A DNA stretch of 64,000 bases, taken from contig CAJTYA010000010.1 in assembly GCA_910583985.1 (NCBI GenBank), positions 37,712 through 101,711 on the forward strand, in the 5' to 3' direction. Origin of the DNA: an uncultured Alistipes sp. (GTDB lineage: Bacteria; Bacteroidota; Bacteroidia; Bacteroidales; Rikenellaceae). Below, one piece after another: positions 14,967 through 24,580 of this stretch (position 1 is the first letter of the stretch; the number at the start of each line of letters is the position of its first letter). The position numbers were made by a program, and so were the translations under genes. The notes under the pieces are model-generated. The model searched no databases. It had not been told where the DNA came from and saw nothing but the letters and a program-made list of their open reading frames with translations.

Positions 14967-15986
14967 ATGGGTTTATTTTCATTGACACAGGAATTGGCCA
15001 TCGACCTCGGCACGGCCAATACGATCATAATCAGCAACGGCAAGATCGTCGTGGACGAACCGTCGATCGTGGCGCTCGACCAGCACACCGGCAAGCCGAT
15101 GGCCATCGGCAAGCGGGCGCGGCAGATGCACGGTAAAACCCACCAGAACATCAAGACGATCCGTCCGCTCAAGGACGGCGTGATCGCCGACTTCAACGCG
15201 GCCGAAATCATGCTCCGCGGCCTCATCAAGATGGTCAAGAGCAACGGACGGCTCTTCAGCCCGTCGCTCAAGATGGTCATCTGCATCCCCTCCGGATCGA
15301 CCAACGTCGAAATCCGCGCCGTGCGCGACTCGGCCGAACACGCCGGAGGACGCGAGGTCTACATGATCTACGAACCGATGGCCGCCGCGCTCGGAGCGGG
15401 ACTCGACGTCGAAGCGCCCGAAGGCAACATGGTCGTCGACATCGGAGGCGGCACGACCGAAATCGCCTGCATCTCGCTGGGCGGCATCGTATGCAGCGAA
15501 AGCATCAACGTGGCCGGCGACGTCTTTACCGAAGACATCCAGACCTACATCCGCCAGCAGCACAACATGCGCATCGGAGAACGCACGGCCGAAGACATCA
15601 AGATCGCCGTGGGCGCCGCGCTGTCGGAACTCGAAGAGGAACCCGACGACTTCGAGGTCACGGGCCCCAACATTCTCACTTCGCTGCCGTCGGTGCTGAC
15701 CGTCTCGTACAGCGAAATGGCCTATGCGCTCGAAAAATCGCTCGTCAAGATCGACGCGGCGATCATGAAGGTGCTCGAAATGGTTCCGCCCGAACTCTAT
15801 GCCGACATCGCCAAGAACGGCATCTATCTGGCCGGAGGCGGCGCCCTGCTCAAAGGACTCGACCGCCGTCTGTCGGAAAAGACGAACATCCCGTTCCACA
15901 TCGCCGAAGACCCGCTGCGGGCCGTGGCGCGCGGCACGGGCATCGCGCTGAAAAACATCAACCGCTTCTCGTTCCTGATGAGATAG
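14967..15986 (+). CDS. mreB: Rod shape-determining protein MreB
   Basis: Bacterial actin that guides lateral wall synthesis. At 339 residues it has normal length and covers the actin fold: phosphate-1 loop AIDLGTANTII near the N-terminus, phosphate-2 VVDIGGGTTEIA, and adenosine loop IYLAGGGALLKG. The start at ATG 14967 gives the family N-terminus MGLFSLTQELAIDLG; the frame extends upstream without family similarity. It is followed after 22 bases by mreC. Confidence 0.97.
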   Translation: MGLFSLTQELAIDLGTANTIIISNGKIVVDEPSIVALDQHTGKPMAIGKRARQMHGKTHQNIKTIRPLKDGVIADFNAAEIMLRGLIKMVKSNGRLFSPSLKMVICIPSGSTNVEIRAVRDSAEHAGGREVYMIYEPMAAALGAGLDVEAPEGNMVVDIGGGTTEIACISLGGIVCSESINVAGDVFTEDIQTYIRQQHNMRIGERTAEDIKIAVGAALSELEEEPDDFEVTGPNILTSLPSVLTVSYSEMAYALEKSLVKIDAAIMKVLEMVPPELYADIAKNGIYLAGGGALLKGLDRRLSEKTNIPFHIAEDPLRAVARGTGIALKNINRFSFLMR

Positions 15987-16008
15987 CCGAAGTTCCCCCT
16001 TCGAGAGC

Positions 16009-16869
16009 ATGATCAAGTTTTTCCTGTTCATCAAGAAGATCCATTTCGTCTTGATATTCATCGTTCTCGAAGCGGTGGCCCTGCACTATTACGCGGGCAG
16101 CACGAGCTATACGAAAGCCCGGTTAGTGACCGTCTCGAACCATGTGGCGGGCGGCATCTACGCCCAGCTTTCGGGTCTGAACAGCTATTTCCGTCTCAAA
16201 AAGGAGAACGCCTCGCTGGCGGCGGAACTGGCTGCCGTGCGCAACGAGCTGGAAGGATACAGACGGGAAATCGCAGGCGACACGACGCTGTCGGCCGCCG
16301 ACTCGGCCGCGCTGCTGGACAGCGCCACGGGCCGGAAACGCTACGAATATTTCACGGCCCGCGTGGTGAACAACACGATCACGCGGCAGGAGAATTACAT
16401 CACGCTGAACCGCGGCGTGGACGACGGCCTGCAAGCCGACATGGCCGTGATCGCCGACGGCGGGATCGTCGGGCACGTGCTGGGGTGTTCGGAACATTTC
16501 TCGGTCTGCATGTCGGTGCTCAACCGGAATTTCCGGACCAGCGGCAAGATCAAGGGCACCGACCACATCGGGTCGATCTCGTGGGACGGACTGAGTTACG
16601 AATACGTCACGCTGTCGGAAATCGCGAAATACGCCGAAATCCACACCGGCGACACGATCGTCACCACCACCCACTCGTCGATCTTTCCGCCCGACGTAAT
16701 GATCGGCACCGTCGAGAGCTTCACGCTCAACAACGCCACGTACTACGACGTGAAGGTCCGCCTCCACACGGACATCGCGGCGCTGAACAACGTGACGGTC
16801 GTCAAATACCTCGACGCCGAGGAAATCGACATGCTCGAACAGAGCGTGGGCATCCCCCCGTCGCGCTGA
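16009..16869 (+). CDS. mreC: Rod shape-determining protein MreC
   Basis: Bitopic scaffold that links cytoplasmic MreB to the periplasmic wall machinery. A 286-residue protein with one N-terminal membrane helix (about 8-28), a coiled coil (about 58-90: FRLKKENASLAAELAAVRNELEGYRREI) written in part here, and the beta-domain from about 110 (NYITLNRGVDDGLQADMAV, VGHVLGCSEHFS). Cotranscribed with mreB. Unlike the usual compact cluster, mreD does not follow directly. Confidence 0.95.
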   Translation: MIKFFLFIKKIHFVLIFIVLEAVALHYYAGSTSYTKARLVTVSNHVAGGIYAQLSGLNSYFRLKKENASLAAELAAVRNELEGYRREIAGDTTLSAADSAALLDSATGRKRYEYFTARVVNNTITRQENYITLNRGVDDGLQADMAVIADGGIVGHVLGCSEHFSVCMSVLNRNFRTSGKIKGTDHIGSISWDGLSYEYVTLSEIAKYAEIHTGDTIVTTTHSSIFPPDVMIGTVESFTLNNATYYDVKVRLHTDIAALNNVTVVKYLDAEEIDMLEQSVGIPPSR

Positions 16870-17581
16870 CGCTCTGCGGAGCGAGGTCCGGCAGTCCGCA
16901 ACGAAAAAGGCGGGGCGGCTGCACGAAGCGCGACAAGGGCGAATCGATTTCCGCACCGCCGTCCGCGACACACCTTATTCTATTATGTTATGACGGACCG
17001 GTGCGACGATCCATCGGCCGGTCCGTATACCGATACTCCCGGCAAAAAGATCGCACCGTGCCTTATGACCGGCGACCTCATGCCTCCCGTCGAGGCTTTT
17101 CAGGACCGGTCCGAACTCGCGGCCGGAGATGGCGAAAGGAGGCGGCGGACCGGATCGTTGCCACTCGAAACGCCGATACACCGAAAGACCGAGCCGTCCC
17201 GTTCGGCACCGCGCCGGACGGACAGCGGAAAGTCCGGTTTTCCGCCGGTCGTGCCCGTTCCGAATTTCTCCGATCCGGCAAGCGGGAAAGAAAGGCAAGC
17301 GGGAAGCGGCCATCGGCCCCGGCCTCCGGAGACGAGCATTCGCCCGACGCGGACCGTCCCGACACGACCGGACGACCGGCATCGCCGGCAACGGAAACGC
17401 GCCGGAAAGGAAGCGCGCCGGGAAAATCGCACGCGGCTTTCGTGCGCTCCCCCGACCCGAACGTCCTCATTGCCGGCACGCGACGGCATCGACACTCGTT
17501 TCGCGCCGTTCTTTTTCGGTCCGGAGAGGACGAATACGGTAAAAAAACCGTAAATTTGACCGCACACAGACACCCGATCCG
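16870..17581. other. 0.7 kb spacer splitting mreBC from mreD-mrdA-rodA
   Basis: No credible gene on either strand. It holds a 9-base-pair inverted repeat, ACGGACCGG 16993-17001 with CCGGTCCGT 17018-17026, about 124 bases after mreC, without a T run. A promoter-like element lies at its 3' end (17551). Confidence 0.6.
17551..17558 (+). promoter_or_regulatory. -7 element for mreD-mrdA-rodA
   Basis: TAAATTTG, an exact TAnnTTTG match 24 bases before the mreD ATG; the -33 region shows no TTG. It suggests the second half of the rod cluster has its own promoter. Confidence 0.45.
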
Positions 17582-18097
17582 ATGCAACGAGCCATAGAAT
17601 ACGCCGTGTTGTTTCTCGTCATGGTCATCCTGCAAGTCTTTCTGTTCAGCAGGGTGGGATTCAGCATATACCTGCATCCGCTGCCTTACGTGGCTTTCAT
17701 CGTGCTGCTGCCCATGGAAATCGCTCCGGTCGCCCTGTTGGGGTTGGGGCTGCTGACCGGCCTGACGATGGACTTTTTCATGGCGACGGCCGGCATCAAT
17801 ACGATTTCCACGCTCTTCGTCTCGTTCTGCCGGCCCACGCTGCTGAATCTGCTGGCGGGCAAGGACGAAGTCCGGGACGGCGGCATACCGAACGTGAATC
17901 GACTGGGATTCAAGAAATTCATCCGGTACGCCGGGGTCATGTCGTTTCTGCTGTGCGCATCGTTCTTCATGCTCGAATCCCTCTCGTGGAAATATTTCCA
18001 CATCACGGCCCTGCGCATCGTGCTCAGTTGGGCCGTTACGCTGCTGCTCGTCTATCTCTGCCAGAGGCTCTTTTCGGTAAACCGTAAAAAAAGCTGA
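17582..18097 (+). CDS. mreD: Rod shape-determining protein MreD
   Basis: Small polytopic inner-membrane component of the rod complex. 171 residues with about five or six hydrophobic segments (from AVLFLVMVILQVFLF onward) and the family's HPLPYVAFIVLLPMEIAP region. It lies directly ahead of mrdA, four bases between stop and the GTG start. Identification rests on length, hydropathy and position. Confidence 0.88.
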   Translation: MQRAIEYAVLFLVMVILQVFLFSRVGFSIYLHPLPYVAFIVLLPMEIAPVALLGLGLLTGLTMDFFMATAGINTISTLFVSFCRPTLLNLLAGKDEVRDGGIPNVNRLGFKKFIRYAGVMSFLLCASFFMLESLSWKYFHITALRIVLSWAVTLLLVYLCQRLFSVNRKKS

Positions 18098-18101
18098 AAC
18101 C

Positions 18102-19937
18102 GTGAACGGCATGGATCGGGTCAAAATTCTCAGGGCGACCGTCGTCGCCGTCACGATCGTCATCGTGCTGCGCCTGTTCTACATCCAGGTCATCGACGAA
18201 CGCTACAAAGCCCATGCGGACAACAACGTGCTCCGCTACATGGTGCAATATCCCCCGCGCGGCGAAGTCTACGACCGCAACGGCGCCTTTCTCGTCCAGA
18301 GCAAGGAAGCCTACGACTTGATGGCCGTGCCGCGCGAAATCAAACCTTTCGACACCGTGGCGATGAGCCGCATCCTCGGCATACCGGTCGAACGCATCCG
18401 CAAAGAACTTCTCAAAGCCAACCTGTTTTCGCGCCGACGGCCTTCGGCCATCGCCAAGCTGTTACCCAAGGAGGTGAAGCTGCGCTTCGAGGAGCACGGG
18501 TTTCCGGGCTTCTACACCGTCTACCGGACGGTACGCTCCTACCCAACCAAAATGGCGGGCAACCTGCTGGGGTACGTGGGCGAGGTGAACGAAAAGATCG
18601 TCGAGCGGAATCCGTACTACCGCAGCGGCGACTACATCGGCATGAGCGGCATCGAGCAAGCCTACGAGGAGGTGCTGCGGGGCGTCAAGGGCGTGAAGAT
18701 CGACATGGTGGACGTGCACGGCATACCGAAAGGTTCCTACATGGGCGGCATATACGACACGATGCCCTCGCCCGGCGTAGCCATCACCTGCACGATCGAC
18801 GGCCGGCTTCAGGCCTTGGCCGAGGAGCTGATGCAGAACAAGGTGGGCAGCGTCGTGGCCATCGAACCGGCTACGGGCGAAATTCTCGTCATGGTCAGCA
18901 GTCCAGGTTACGATCCCGACGAGTTGGTGGGACGCGAGCGAGGCAACAACTACATGAAGCTGCTCGGCGATCCTCGGCGGCCGCTCTTCAACCGGGCCGT
19001 CATGTCGTCCTACCCGCCGGGGTCAACGTTTAAGGTTTTGCAGGGCCTCATCGGCATGCAGGAGGGCACGCTGGTGCCGTCGCAGACCCATCCCTGCTAC
19101 GGAGGGCCCAAGGCCTACCCGTTCGGCCGGGGCATGGCCTGCCACTCGCACAGTTCGCCCCGCGACCTCTACGGCGCCATCGCCACGTCGTGCAACCCCT
19201 ATTTCTGCTACGAGTTCCGCAACATTCTCGAAAACAAAAAATACGAGGACATCGGGGAGGCTTTCGACGTATGGGCCGACTACGTGCGCAGCTTCGGATA
19301 CGGCCGCAAGCTCGGATCGGACTTCACCGGCGAGCTGAACGGCAACGTCCCCTCGGCGGAATTTTACGACAAAAGATACAAGGGGCGCTGGAACGGCCTC
19401 ACCGTCCTCTCGCTAGCCATCGGTCAGGGCGAACTGGGATGCACGCCGTTGCAGATGGCCAACATGGTGGCCACGATCGCCAACCGGGGCTACTACTACA
19501 TTCCGCACGTGGTCAAGCGGATCCACGACCGCGACTCCATCGACAGTCGCTTCTACGAACGCCACTATCCGAAGGTGGACGCCCGCTATTTCGACCCCAT
19601 CGTCGAGGGCATGTACCAAGCCGTGAACGGCGGCGGAACGGGATGGGTGGCTGCCGTACCGGGGTTAGAGATCTGCGGCAAGACGGGCACCGCACAGAAC
19701 CCGCACGGAAGCGACCACAGCACGTTCTTCTGTTTCGCCCCGCGCAACAATCCCCGCATCGCCGTATCGGTCTACGTCGAAAACGGACGCTTCGGCGCGA
19801 CGATCGCCGCGCCGATAGCCAGTCTCGTCACCGAATATTACCTGACCGACACGATCACGCGCCCGGAGATGGTGGAACGGGTGAAAAACATGCAAATAGC
19901 CTATCCTTATTATGACCGACAGCGAAAGGACCGATAA
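18102..19937 (+). CDS. mrdA: Penicillin-binding protein 2 (rod-complex transpeptidase)
   Basis: Class B PBP that cross-links peptidoglycan during elongation. 611 residues: N-terminal membrane helix (about 8-26), pedestal domain, and a C-terminal transpeptidase with SxxK in PPGSTFKVLQG, SxN in ATSCNPYFC and KTGT in CGKTGTAQNPHG. All three catalytic motifs are intact. The start could be GTG 18102 or ATG 18111. The rodA start lies inside its 3' end (26-base overlap), indicating translational coupling. Confidence 0.96.
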   Translation: MNGMDRVKILRATVVAVTIVIVLRLFYIQVIDERYKAHADNNVLRYMVQYPPRGEVYDRNGAFLVQSKEAYDLMAVPREIKPFDTVAMSRILGIPVERIRKELLKANLFSRRRPSAIAKLLPKEVKLRFEEHGFPGFYTVYRTVRSYPTKMAGNLLGYVGEVNEKIVERNPYYRSGDYIGMSGIEQAYEEVLRGVKGVKIDMVDVHGIPKGSYMGGIYDTMPSPGVAITCTIDGRLQALAEELMQNKVGSVVAIEPATGEILVMVSSPGYDPDELVGRERGNNYMKLLGDPRRPLFNRAVMSSYPPGSTFKVLQGLIGMQEGTLVPSQTHPCYGGPKAYPFGRGMACHSHSSPRDLYGAIATSCNPYFCYEFRNILENKKYEDIGEAFDVWADYVRSFGYGRKLGSDFTGELNGNVPSAEFYDKRYKGRWNGLTVLSLAIGQGELGCTPLQMANMVATIANRGYYYIPHVVKRIHDRDSIDSRFYERHYPKVDARYFDPIVEGMYQAVNGGGTGWVAAVPGLEICGKTGTAQNPHGSDHSTFFCFAPRNNPRIAVSVYVENGRFGATIAAPIASLVTEYYLTDTITRPEMVERVKNMQIAYPYYDRQRKDR

Positions 19938-21351
19938 CCTCGCCCCCGGACGCGTGGACTGGGTGGCCATAGCCGTCTTCGTCGCGCTGGTGATGATGGG
20001 ATGGCTCAACCTCTATGCAGCCGTCTACGACGACGAGCATGCGAGCATCTTCGACATCGGACAGCGCTACGGCATGCAGATGATCTGGATGGGCGTGTCG
20101 GCTTTCGTCGCCGTGTCGATCCTGCTCATCGACGCCAAATATTACCACGTGCTGGCCTACCCGCTCTACTGGATCGCCGTGCTCGTCCTCGTGGGCGTGC
20201 TGTTTCTGGGCAAGGAAGTCCACGGAGCCCGCTCGTGGATCGTCATGGGGCCCGTGGCCATCCAGCCCACCGAGTTCGTCAAGTTCACGACCGCGCTGGC
20301 GCTGGCCCGCTACATGAGCTCCTATACGTTCGACATCCGCCGGATGCACGACCTGCTGCGCATCGGCCTGCTGCTGGGCATCCCGGTGCTCATCGTCATG
20401 TTGCAGAACGACACGGGCTCGGCTCTCGTCTACGGATCGTTCCTGTTCATGCTCTATCGGGAAGGGTTCAACGGATGGGTCTACATCGCGCTGTTGATGA
20501 TCGTCTCGCTGTTCGTCTTTTCGTTCCTGCTCGATCCGACGATGCTGCTCATCGTGCTGATCGCGGTATGCGTCGCAGGGGAAGGCATCGTCAACGGGGA
20601 CTGGCGCGCCAAAATCGTCTATTTAGCGGGACTGGCACTGGGTTCGATCCTGCTCTACGCGGCGTTCAACCTGTCGGGCGTCGAGCTGAGCTGGCACTCG
20701 GCCATCCTCATCGCCACCGTGCTGTCGGTGGGAGCGGTCGTGCTGTACGCCTACCGCCGCAAGATACGCAACATCGCGATCTTCATCCTGCTCTTTTTCG
20801 GGTCTTTAGGCTTCACCTACACGATCGACTACGCTTTCGAGCACCTGCTCCAGACCCACCAGCAGAAACGCATCCTCGACCTGCTGGGCATCGAGTCCGA
20901 CCTCAAGGGATGGGGCTACAACGTCAACCAGTCGAAAATCGCCATCGGCTCCGGCGGTTTTTCGGGCAAGGGCTTTCTGGAAGGCACGCAGACCAAATTC
21001 AACTTCGTCCCCGAACAGAGCACCGACTTCATCTTCTGCACCGTCGGCGAGGAGTGGGGCTTTCTGGGCAGCGCGCTCGTGGTCGTGCTGTTCGCCGTGC
21101 TGATTCTGCGGCTCGTGCGCATGGGCGAACGCCAGAGGGAACCTTTCGGGCGCATCTACTGTTATTGCGTGGCTTCGATCTTTCTTTTCCACGTAGCCGT
21201 CAACATCGGCATGACGATTGGAATCATGCCTGTCATCGGCATCCCCCTGCCCTTCTTCAGCTACGGGGGCTCGTCGATGATCGCATTCACCGTGTTGCTG
21301 TTCGTCGCCATCAGGCTGGATGCGGCCAAAAGAGAATTTTCATCGCTGTAA
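19912..21351 (+). CDS. rodA: SEDS peptidoglycan polymerase RodA
   Basis: Membrane glycosyltransferase that polymerises lipid II together with PBP2. A 479-residue polytopic protein; signature regions are GKEVHGARSWIVMGPVAIQP with TEFVKFTTALALARY after it, GWGYNVNQSKIAIGSGGFSG, EQSTDFIFCTVGEEWGFLG and PLPFFSYGGSSM. It is longer than the typical ~370-420 residues, with the extra length around residues 170-290 as additional hydrophobic segments, which is common in this phylum. Confidence 0.96.
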   Translation: MTDSERTDNLAPGRVDWVAIAVFVALVMMGWLNLYAAVYDDEHASIFDIGQRYGMQMIWMGVSAFVAVSILLIDAKYYHVLAYPLYWIAVLVLVGVLFLGKEVHGARSWIVMGPVAIQPTEFVKFTTALALARYMSSYTFDIRRMHDLLRIGLLLGIPVLIVMLQNDTGSALVYGSFLFMLYREGFNGWVYIALLMIVSLFVFSFLLDPTMLLIVLIAVCVAGEGIVNGDWRAKIVYLAGLALGSILLYAAFNLSGVELSWHSAILIATVLSVGAVVLYAYRRKIRNIAIFILLFFGSLGFTYTIDYAFEHLLQTHQQKRILDLLGIESDLKGWGYNVNQSKIAIGSGGFSGKGFLEGTQTKFNFVPEQSTDFIFCTVGEEWGFLGSALVVVLFAVLILRLVRMGERQREPFGRIYCYCVASIFLFHVAVNIGMTIGIMPVIGIPLPFFSYGGSSMIAFTVLLFVAIRLDAAKREFSSL

Positions 21352-21368
21352 ACCAAACGATCACCGCC

Positions 21369-23921
21369 ATGACCGACCGACTCCAAGGACTCTCGCAGGC
21401 CGAAGTGCTCCGAAGCAGGGAGCAGTACGGCGCGAACCTGCTCACGCCGCCGAAACGCAAATCGCTGTGGAGGCTGTTTTTCGAAAAATTCAACGACCCG
21501 GTTATCCGCATCCTGCTCGTGGCGGCGCTGTTGTCGCTGGGCATCGGGTTCATCCACCGCGAATTCGCCGAGGCCATCGGTATTTTCTGCGCCATCTTTC
21601 TGGCTACGGGCGTCGCCTTCTGGTTCGAATATGACGCCATGAAGAAATTCGACGTGCTCAACAGCAGCAACGACGAGACTCCGGTCAAGGTCGTCCGCGA
21701 CGGCGAGGTGATGGAAATCCCCAAGCACGAGGTCGTCGTGGGCGACACGGTCGTCCTGCAAAGCGGCGAGGAGGTGCCTGCCGACGGACGGCTCGTCGAG
21801 GCCGTCTCGCTGAAGGTCAACGAATCGACGCTGACCGGCGAAACGCAGACCGACAAGACCACCGACCCCGCCCGTTTCGACAAGGAGGCCCCCTACCCTT
21901 CGGACCGGGTCATGCGGGGCACGACGGTGATCGAAGGACACGGCGTGATGGAAGTGTCGGCCGTGGGCGACGCTACCGAATTCGGACACGTCGCACGGCA
22001 GGCCACTGTCGAAAGCGACAAGGAAACCCCGCTGAACCGCCAGTTGCAGAAACTCTCGAAACTCATCGGCCGCGTAGGCATCTCGCTGGCCGTCGTGACG
22101 TTCGCGGCCCTGTGCATCAAAGGCGTTTTCTTCGAAGGGCTGCTCGCCGCCGACTGGCTCACGATCGCCTCCGAAATCCTGCGCTATTTCATGGTAGCCG
22201 TCACGCTCATCGTCGTGGCCGTACCCGAAGGGCTCCCGATGAGTGTCACGCTCTCGCTGGCCGTCAACATGCGGAGGATGCTCAAAACCAACAACCTCGT
22301 GCGCAAGATGCACGCCAGCGAAACGATGGGAGCCATCACCGTCATCTGCACCGACAAGACGGGCACGCTGACGCGCAACGAAATGCGGGTGCACGAAATC
22401 CGCTTCTACGATCCGGAAGGCGAACGCCTCATCGGCGAGGGGATCGCCGCCAACTCGACGGCCTTTCTGGACGGACACGGCAAACCGATCGGCAATCCGA
22501 CCGAGGGGGCGCTGCTGCTGTGGCTGCGCGACCGGGGCGAAGACTACGCCGCGCTGCGGCACGGCGTCCGGATCGTCGACCAGCTCACCTTCACCACCGA
22601 ACGCAAGTTCATGGCCACGCTGGTCGACTCGGCCGAGGGACGCATGCTCTACGTCAAGGGGGCGCCCGAAATCGTGCTGGCGAAATGCCCCGGATTCGAG
22701 GCCCGCGCGGAAGCGGAAAAACGGCTGGCCGACTACCAGAACATGGCCATGCGGACGCTGGGATTCGCCTATGCCCGGACCGGGGCCGAGAGCTGCGACG
22801 AGGCGCTGGCCTCCGGCGCGTTGCACTTCACCGGCATCGCAGCCATTTCGGACCCCGTGCGCGACGACGTGCCGGCGGCCGTGCGCGAATGTCTGGATGC
22901 CGGCATCGCCGTGAAGATCGTCACAGGCGACACCCCCGCCACGGCCCGCGAAATCGGCCGCAGGATCGGGCTGTGGACGCCTCAGGACACGGAACTCAAC
23001 CACATCACCGGCACGGAATTCGCGGCCCTGAGCGACGAGGAGTTGCTCGGTCGCGTCGGCTCGCTCAAAATCATGTCGCGCGCCCGGCCGCTCGACAAGC
23101 AGCGGCTCGTGCGGCTGCTCCAGCAGCGGGGCGAGGTGGTGGCCGTGACGGGAGACGGCACGAACGACGCGCCGGCGCTGAACTTCGCGCAGGTGGGTCT
23201 GTCGATGGGCTCCGGAACGTCGGTCGCCAAGGAGGCCAGCGACATCACGCTGATGGACGACTCGTTCGGCAGCATCGCCACGGCCGTCATGTGGGGGCGC
23301 TCGCTGTACAAAAACATCCAGCGCTTCGTGCTGTTCCAACTGACGATCAACTTCGTGGCCATCGTCATCGTGCTGCTGGGCTCGATCTTCGGCAGCGAAC
23401 TGCCGCTGACCGTCACGCAGATGCTGTGGGTGAACCTCATCATGGACACTTTCGCGGCACTGGCCCTCGCCTCGCTGCCCCCCAGCCGGAGCGTCATGCG
23501 CGAGAAACCGCGCCGCAACGGCGATTTCATTCTCTCGCGTCCCATGATACGCTCGATCGTCGGCACGGGCTCGCTGTTCGTCGCCGTGCTGCTGGGCATG
23601 CTCGCGGCCTTCGGGTCCGACATCACCGTCTACGAGCTGTCGGCCTTTTTCACCGTGTTCGTCATGCTCCAGTTCTGGAACATGTTCAACGCCAAAGCCT
23701 TCGGCACAGGACGCTCGGCTTTCGCCGGATTGGGCGGATGCTACGCCTTCTTGGGCGTGCTGGCGTTGATTCTGGTCGGGCAGTTCGCCATCGTCACGTG
23801 GGGCGGCGAAGTGTTCCGCACCGTCCCGCTGAGCCCGCGCGATTGGGGACTCGTCATCGGAGCCACCTCGGCGGTCTTGTGGGGCGGCGAACTCGTCCGG
23901 CTGATCGGACGGAAGAAGTGA
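21369..23921 (+). CDS. Calcium-translocating P-type ATPase (PMCA/SERCA-like)
   Basis: Inner-membrane cation pump, most likely exporting Ca2+. The 850-residue protein has the P2-type order: N-terminal cation-ATPase domain (LSQAEVLRSREQYGANLLT), actuator loop TGE at 156-158, membrane motif VAVPEGLPM (PEGLP 286-290), phosphorylation site DKTGT 329-333, nucleotide-binding KGAPE, hinge GDGTNDAP 595-602, and C-terminal membrane helices. PEGLP and the DKTGTLTRNEM pattern favour calcium over heavy metals or magnesium. It starts 17 bases after rodA on the same strand and may be cotranscribed with the rod genes. Confidence 0.93.
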   Translation: MTDRLQGLSQAEVLRSREQYGANLLTPPKRKSLWRLFFEKFNDPVIRILLVAALLSLGIGFIHREFAEAIGIFCAIFLATGVAFWFEYDAMKKFDVLNSSNDETPVKVVRDGEVMEIPKHEVVVGDTVVLQSGEEVPADGRLVEAVSLKVNESTLTGETQTDKTTDPARFDKEAPYPSDRVMRGTTVIEGHGVMEVSAVGDATEFGHVARQATVESDKETPLNRQLQKLSKLIGRVGISLAVVTFAALCIKGVFFEGLLAADWLTIASEILRYFMVAVTLIVVAVPEGLPMSVTLSLAVNMRRMLKTNNLVRKMHASETMGAITVICTDKTGTLTRNEMRVHEIRFYDPEGERLIGEGIAANSTAFLDGHGKPIGNPTEGALLLWLRDRGEDYAALRHGVRIVDQLTFTTERKFMATLVDSAEGRMLYVKGAPEIVLAKCPGFEARAEAEKRLADYQNMAMRTLGFAYARTGAESCDEALASGALHFTGIAAISDPVRDDVPAAVRECLDAGIAVKIVTGDTPATAREIGRRIGLWTPQDTELNHITGTEFAALSDEELLGRVGSLKIMSRARPLDKQRLVRLLQQRGEVVAVTGDGTNDAPALNFAQVGLSMGSGTSVAKEASDITLMDDSFGSIATAVMWGRSLYKNIQRFVLFQLTINFVAIVIVLLGSIFGSELPLTVTQMLWVNLIMDTFAALALASLPPSRSVMREKPRRNGDFILSRPMIRSIVGTGSLFVAVLLGMLAAFGSDITVYELSAFFTVFVMLQFWNMFNAKAFGTGRSAFAGLGGCYAFLGVLALILVGQFAIVTWGGEVFRTVPLSPRDWGLVIGATSAVLWGGELVRLIGRKK

Positions 23922-24065
23922 CGGAAGCAGCAAGAAAAAACAGGAAAGGAAACAGAGGGGTTTCCCGCCGGTATACCCGCAGGCCCATCGCCGGGCAGAA
24001 AACGGACCGAATGTCCGAATCCGCGAAACACGCGAAACGGCCGCTCCGAACAGTTATAAATCTGT

Positions 24066-24113
24066 AAGCGAATGCGTAGACGCACCGAGATGCGTCTACG
24101 CATTCGCTTTTTT
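24066..24113 (+). terminator. Intrinsic terminator closing the rod/ATPase unit
   Basis: Perfect 19-base-pair stem (24066-24084 with 24091-24109), 6-base loop, then a T run to 24113. It lies 145 bases after the ATPase stop. Confidence 0.92.
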
Positions 24114-24580
24114 CCGTTGCAATGCCGCAAGCAGAAACTCCGCCCGCTCTCCCTCCGGACAGACGATTCCTCTAAAAAAGACGACACGAAATTCCCGCCG
24201 CGAACGGGTCCGAACATCGGCAGCGACCGTCGTTTCCCGATCCGTACTTCGTAAGTCCGTCCGCACAGACGGGCCCGACGCATTTGAAAAAACGAAGAAA
24301 AAGAAACGAAACGCCGAGACTACGACGAGCACCGCAACGACGACTGCGATACCATCGAACGAAGGCAAAACGCCGTCGGAACGAAGCCGAATCCCCGAAA
24401 AACGAGGCTCCCGGAAAGGCAGCACGACGCCGGACCGAGGAGAGAAACGGCTCCCCGACGCTCCCGTCCCGATCCGGTACCCGGACAGGCACCCGAACCG
24501 GGGACAGCAGCAAACGGCGACGAGACCGGGCGGACGCCCGGATGCTCCGGACTTCCTTTCGAAAACGGCACCGGCCCGGT
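24114..24580. other. Gene-free convergent gap
   Basis: About 470 bases between the ATPase terminator and the 3' end of the TolC-like gene. I see no coding signal; the plus strand is purine-rich (many GAAAA, GACGA runs). No clear repeat. Confidence 0.5.

Noticed and set aside
21261..23933. 890-residue antisense open frame opposite the calcium ATPase, and similar long frames opposite purH, mreB, pnp, aconitase and the helicase
   Set aside because: Long antisense frames are expected in GC-rich genes whose third positions are biased. They are Arg/His/Asp-rich without family motifs, while the opposite strand has complete conserved proteins.
24114..24580. Plus-strand frame in the convergent gap
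   Set aside because: Lys/Arg/Glu-rich translation from purine-rich DNA, no homology, and it runs into the 3' end of the TolC-like gene on the other strand.
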